From Patescibacteria group bacterium (lineage in GTDB: Bacteria; Patescibacteriota; Minisyncoccia; Phycocordibacterales; UBA12079): a DNA stretch of 41,577 nt. The notes under the pieces were generated by a model, which was given only the letters and a program-made list of their open reading frames with translations, had not been told where the DNA came from and searched no databases. Positions within the stretch are counted from its first letter, which is position 1. Every line of letters starts with the position of its first letter. The position numbers and the translations under genes were made by a program. Below are positions 38,802 through 41,577 of the stretch, piece after piece. The stretch is from positions 1 through 41,577 of the forward strand of contig JAHITU010000031.1 of assembly GCA_018817595.1 (NCBI GenBank), given 5' to 3'.

Positions 38802-39929
38802 TTAAAAAAGTTTAAAGACATCACTAACAGTCACAATTAACATCAGACCCATTAGTAAAATAAATCCTAAAAGATTTAATAAGTTAACCGCTTTAGGATT
38901 CATTGGTGAACCTTTCACAGCTTCAATAGCTAAGAACAGTAGTCTACCTCCGTCCAAAGCTGGAATAGGAATTAGGTTAATCACTCCTAGGTTTATAGAA
39001 ATCAAAGCTACAAAACTCATCAAATAAACTATACCAAACTCAAAGGCTGAACCAACCATAGAAACTATTCCGACTGGTCCCGAAACTTGTGCCAAGGAAC
39101 TTGTTCCTGTGAAAATTCCATAAACAAACATAATCAAACTTAAAGCTATTATTTTAATTAGAGAAAGAGTCATCTTTAAACCTTCCCAAATTGATTCAAA
39201 AAAACCTAAATCCACAACACCAACTACGTCAAAGGAAACACCTATTGCAACAGAGTCTTCATTTATTAAACCTTTCTCAGGAGTTAATTTTGTTAATAAT
39301 ATCTCTTCACCCCTTTTATATAAAATTTCTATTTCCTTTTCTCCTGTTGAAACGATAAAATCGGTTGGGGTTTCTATATTAACAAAATCCTGCACAGCTT
39401 CAGTCCCAGAATTTAAATATAAAATAGTGTCTCCTATTTCCAAACCAGCATTTTCAGCAGGAGAATTAACCATAACATCCATTAAAACTAAGGCGGGATC
39501 TTCTACAACCTTGTCCTTGAATTGACTGGCAGAAACAGGCATTCCTGAAACAAAAGAAATTGAAAATAATATCCAAGCTAAAATAAAGTTAAAACCAACT
39601 CCTGCAATTAAAACTAAGGCTTGATTTTTTTTAGGCTGATTAACAAACTTTCTTTTATCTTCTTTCTTAGATGTTTCATTTTTCTCTCCTTGCCCGACTG
39701 AAAGTTTAGGGTCGTCATAATCTTCTCCTAAAATCTTACAATAACCACCAAGAGGAATAATCCCAAATGAATATTGGGTTTCTCCTTTCTTCCTGCTAAA
39801 TATTCTTGGAGGAAAACCAATAGCGAATTCTTCCACCAGCATTCCGGTTTTTTTTGCAAAAATAAAATGACCTAATTCATGCACAAAAATTAGAATAGCC
39901 AAAACTACAACGAAAATTAATATATTCAT
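38802..39929 (-). CDS. rseP: Site-2 protease, M50 family (RseP-like)
   Basis: 375 aa. The catalytic HExxH lies in the first helix (H17, E18, H21 in FVHELGHFIFAKK), and the third ligand is in NLIPIPALDGGRLLFLAIEA near 325-340. A PDZ domain (about 165-235, VNSPAENAGLEIGDTILYLN) lies between helices. Four transmembrane segments. It cuts single-pass membrane proteins within the membrane, for example anti-sigma factors or signal-peptide remnants; the target is unknown here. A Lys/Glu-rich loop at 76-98 (KNETSKKEDKRKF) is unusual. Follows frr by 13 nt, as in many bacteria. Confidence 0.92.
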   Translation of the reverse strand: MNILIFVVVLAILIFVHELGHFIFAKKTGMLVEEFAIGFPPRIFSRKKGETQYSFGIIPLGGYCKILGEDYDDPKLSVGQGEKNETSKKEDKRKFVNQPKKNQALVLIAGVGFNFILAWILFSISFVSGMPVSASQFKDKVVEDPALVLMDVMVNSPAENAGLEIGDTILYLNSGTEAVQDFVNIETPTDFIVSTGEKEIEILYKRGEEILLTKLTPEKGLINEDSVAIGVSFDVVGVVDLGFFESIWEGLKMTLSLIKIIALSLIMFVYGIFTGTSSLAQVSGPVGIVSMVGSAFEFGIVYLMSFVALISINLGVINLIPIPALDGGRLLFLAIEAVKGSPMNPKAVNLLNLLGFILLMGLMLIVTVSDVFKLF

Positions 39930-39942
39930 AATAAAAAGTAAA

Positions 39943-40494
39943 TTACCCCTTGATCTCTTGTTCCTTCTTAATAAATAATCCTTCTAAAATCTTTCCTCCC
40001 TCATCAATTATTTTTTGCATATCTTCCTTATAGGTAAACTTTTCATCTTGACTTATTTCCCCTTCCTTTTCTTTAGCTTGGATATCACTCCATACACTTT
40101 CTCTTTCTCCTCTTAGTCTTACCTTACCTTGCTCCAAAATATCTTTCGCTTTTTTAATAAGTTCTTCTCTTCTTTCTCCTGTTAAATCAGGGAAAGATAA
40201 TCTTACTCCTGAACTATCAACTGATACTGAAACACCTAAATCAGCGTTAATAAGGGCTTTTTCAATTGCTTTTACCAAAGAAGAATCATAAGGGTTAATT
40301 TTCAAACTTTTTGCACTCTCTATACTGATATTGGCTATTTGACTAACCGGGGTAATAACTCCATAGTTTTCAACTAAAACATTGTCTAAAATAGAAATTG
40401 AAGCTGTACCAGTTCTTAAATTAGAGAATTCTTTTGAAAGCCATGATTCTATATTTTTAATTTCCTCATTTAATTTTGTAAAATTGTAACTCAT
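39943..40494 (-). CDS. frr: Ribosome recycling factor
   Basis: 183 aa, standard length. The three-helix bundle with the small beta domain is recognisable: NLRTGTASISILDNVLVENY near 26-45, PVSQIANISIESAKSLKINP, then VRLSFPDLTGERREELIKKA near 106-125 and a long C-terminal helix. RRF releases ribosomes from mRNA with EF-G after termination. It lies between the ATP-cone gene (12 nt upstream) and rseP. pyrH and tsf, often upstream of frr, are absent. Confidence 0.96.
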   Translation of the reverse strand: MSYNFTKLNEEIKNIESWLSKEFSNLRTGTASISILDNVLVENYGVITPVSQIANISIESAKSLKINPYDSSLVKAIEKALINADLGVSVSVDSSGVRLSFPDLTGERREELIKKAKDILEQGKVRLRGERESVWSDIQAKEKEGEISQDEKFTYKEDMQKIIDEGGKILEGLFIKKEQEIKG

Positions 40495-40506
40495 ATTATT
40501 TTTTAA

Positions 40507-41349
40507 TTATTTTAATAATTCTTTTATCTCTTTTAAAATTATCTTGGCTTTTTCTGTAGGAATATCCAACCTATCCATTAATAATTCCCCTCCATCCAAA
40601 ATATCCCTACACAATAATATATTTTTTTCTAAAAATCTCTTTTTATCATTTGAACTTAAAGAGTTCAATACAGTTATAGGATAAAGACCAGTTTCTCCTA
40701 TTAATCCAAACAAATTATTCTGAGGAGGATAATCCCAACTCATTAGATTTAAATCTGGATTACATTCAGCATACTGTACAGCCTGTGAACTGAATTTTGT
40801 GTTAGTAATTAACCAATTTTCTTTCTTTAAATTTTTATTTATATTTCTAAAAAATTCACCTTTAGCAATATCATCAAATCTTTCTTTAACATATAAAACA
40901 ACTTTTAAATCAGATTTGAGACCCTGATGATTATGAAATTTAATTTCAGCCATTAAAAATTTTTCTTCATTTTGAGCAACTAAATCAACTTCATGAGAAA
41001 CACATAAACCTTTTATATTATTTCTTAACATAACTTTGTACCCCAATTTTTTAAAAACCGCACCCATGAAGTCTTCAAAAACAAAACCTTGTGGACCTAA
41101 ACTCATCACAGCCTTTTTTAATGAGTACTTTGAAGCAGAGATAAGGGAATCTTCATTTAATAACTTAAAAGCAGCCCGATATATTTCGGCTGTTGTCATT
41201 TTATCTTCTAAACTTGATTCTATCTTAGTGACAATATCAAAAATCTTTTTTTTATCTGCTCCCGCTCTTCTTAAAGAATTTTCCAATTTAGATGAATCAA
41301 ATAATTCTTTCTCTCCATTAGCTTTTATTATATATATTTCTTTTTCCAT
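40507..41349 (-). CDS. ATP-cone domain fused to a PD-(D/E)XK nuclease-like domain
   Basis: 280 aa. Residues 1-90 form an ATP-cone (YIIKANGEKELFDSSKLENS, LRRAGADKKKIFDIVTKIES, TTAEIYRAAFKLLNEDS), the nucleotide-sensing domain of ribonucleotide reductases and NrdR. Residues about 95-240 look like an Mrr/restriction-type PD-(D/E)XK core: GFVFEDFMGAVFKKLGYKV, HEVDLVAQNEEKFLMAEIKF with the D ... E-x-K triad. This combination is known as a family of unclear role. A nucleotide-gated nuclease is the natural reading (inference). TATAAT lies 6 nt before the ATG, part of TG-A-TATAAT (extended -10). Confidence 0.8.
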   Translation of the reverse strand: MEKEIYIIKANGEKELFDSSKLENSLRRAGADKKKIFDIVTKIESSLEDKMTTAEIYRAAFKLLNEDSLISASKYSLKKAVMSLGPQGFVFEDFMGAVFKKLGYKVMLRNNIKGLCVSHEVDLVAQNEEKFLMAEIKFHNHQGLKSDLKVVLYVKERFDDIAKGEFFRNINKNLKKENWLITNTKFSSQAVQYAECNPDLNLMSWDYPPQNNLFGLIGETGLYPITVLNSLSSNDKKRFLEKNILLCRDILDGGELLMDRLDIPTEKAKIILKEIKELLK

Positions 41350-41355
41350 TTGAAT

Positions 41356-41361
41356 ATTATA
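41356..41361 (-). promoter_or_regulatory. Extended -10 promoter of the ATP-cone gene
   Basis: On the minus strand TGATATAAT, with the TATAAT at 41356-41361, lies 6 nt upstream of the ATG. It borders the outer arm of the 24-bp inverted repeat that terminates the upstream gene. Confidence 0.6.
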
Positions 41362-41412
41362 TCACAGGAACAAAAAACCAACAGCTAACTGTTGGTTTTT
41401 TGTTCCTGTGAT
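41361..41412 (-). terminator. 24-bp-arm terminator hairpin overlapping a promoter
   Basis: Perfect inverted repeat with arms 41361-41384 and 41389-41412 and a 4-nt loop. The inner part CCAACAG / CTGTTGG is followed by TTTTTTG on the minus strand, ending transcripts of the upstream surface-protein gene whose stop is 18 nt away. Its outer arm includes the TG-AT of the next gene's extended -10. Confidence 0.75.
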
Positions 41413-41429
41413 AATTTTAACAATATTTC

Positions 41430-41577
41430 CTAAATCTCTTGATATTTAGGGATAAGTAGAATCTCAAAAGTATCTGTTCCTACAGGAGCTCCATCACCCA
41501 CCCCATTCTGACAAGTAAGAGTAAAATCAGTTCGGTGATTAATAGAAGGTGGTGTTACAGAACCACAAACTAAACCT
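41430..41577 (-). CDS. C-terminal end of a probable secreted/surface protein (partial, runs off right edge)
   Basis: 48 codons are visible before a TAG at 41430-41432, reading VTPPSINHRTDFTLTCQNGV, GDGAPVGTDTFEILLIPKY and a short end. Thr/Gly-rich alternating strands with two Cys (one in VCGSV, one in LTCQNG) suggest an extracellular beta-sandwich (Ig-like or similar) at the end of a surface protein. The frame is open to the window edge. The terminator at 41361-41412 follows. Family not identifiable from this length. Confidence 0.65.
   Translation of the reverse strand, partial: GLVCGSVTPPSINHRTDFTLTCQNGVGDGAPVGTDTFEILLIPKYQEI

Noticed and set aside
1-41577. tRNA, rRNA or other standard RNA genes
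   Set aside because: No cloverleaf-like T-loop plus acceptor pairing or rRNA-conserved segment was noticed in any intergenic region; a dedicated search was not possible.

Overview
Organism. The window is AT-rich (GC-rich stretches are confined to hairpins and repeats) and reads as a reduced bacterial genome of the Patescibacteria/Candidate Phyla Radiation type, most likely a parcubacterium. This rests on inference: short housekeeping proteins (RpoB 1054 aa, RpoC 1230 aa, a 409-aa ProS without room for an editing domain), paired TrbC/VirB2-like pilins, a DUF2779 nuclease, an ATP-cone/nuclease fusion and many tiny orphan genes. UGA is used as a stop, so code 25 (Gracilibacteria) does not apply.

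Layout. 1-1980: tail of an integrase-type transposase, a strong promoter, an SPFH membrane protein and a small membrane protein, then a double-hairpin element. 1997-8409 (minus): two pilins, a membrane-anchored solute-binding protein, a methyltransferase, gyrA, a small membrane/coiled-coil protein and a beta-lactamase-fold protein. 8484-10762: def and fmt (plus strand, N-formylmethionine cycle), separated by a coupled pair of 58-aa genes and a DUF6884-like gene. 10835-23020 (minus): ArsR-like regulator, DUF2779 nuclease, rpoD, dnaG, rpoC, rpoB. 23021-28423: accessory zone of tiny genes, many long palindromes, a frameshifted MFS transporter, rpsP and a superoxide dismutase. 28712-36238 (minus): lysS, greA and the cell-shape cluster mrdA-mreD-like-mreC-mreB with proS. 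36431-37102: two small genes sharing a new-looking repeat domain. 37299-41349 (minus): secD, rseP, frr and the ATP-cone/nuclease. 41430-41577: C-terminal end of a probable surface protein.

General patterns. (1) Two translation-initiation styles coexist. At least ten genes, mainly housekeeping, have a TATAAT-like box 6-7 nt before the ATG, as expected of leaderless mRNAs, and the other core genes show no Shine-Dalgarno sequence. Nine accessory genes carry a purine-rich Shine-Dalgarno sequence, several in a nearly identical AAGGAGATT-type leader. (2) Spacers between co-oriented minus-strand genes are filled by related inverted-repeat blocks built from AAGTCnATA/GACTTTnnG units around a small hairpin. 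(3) Two families of multi-hairpin elements keep fixed sequence boxes while the stems change with pairing preserved, which suggests structured RNA. These three patterns, with the leader in front of the MFS gene, are the best candidates for undescribed biology here. No rRNA, tRNA or CRISPR array was seen.
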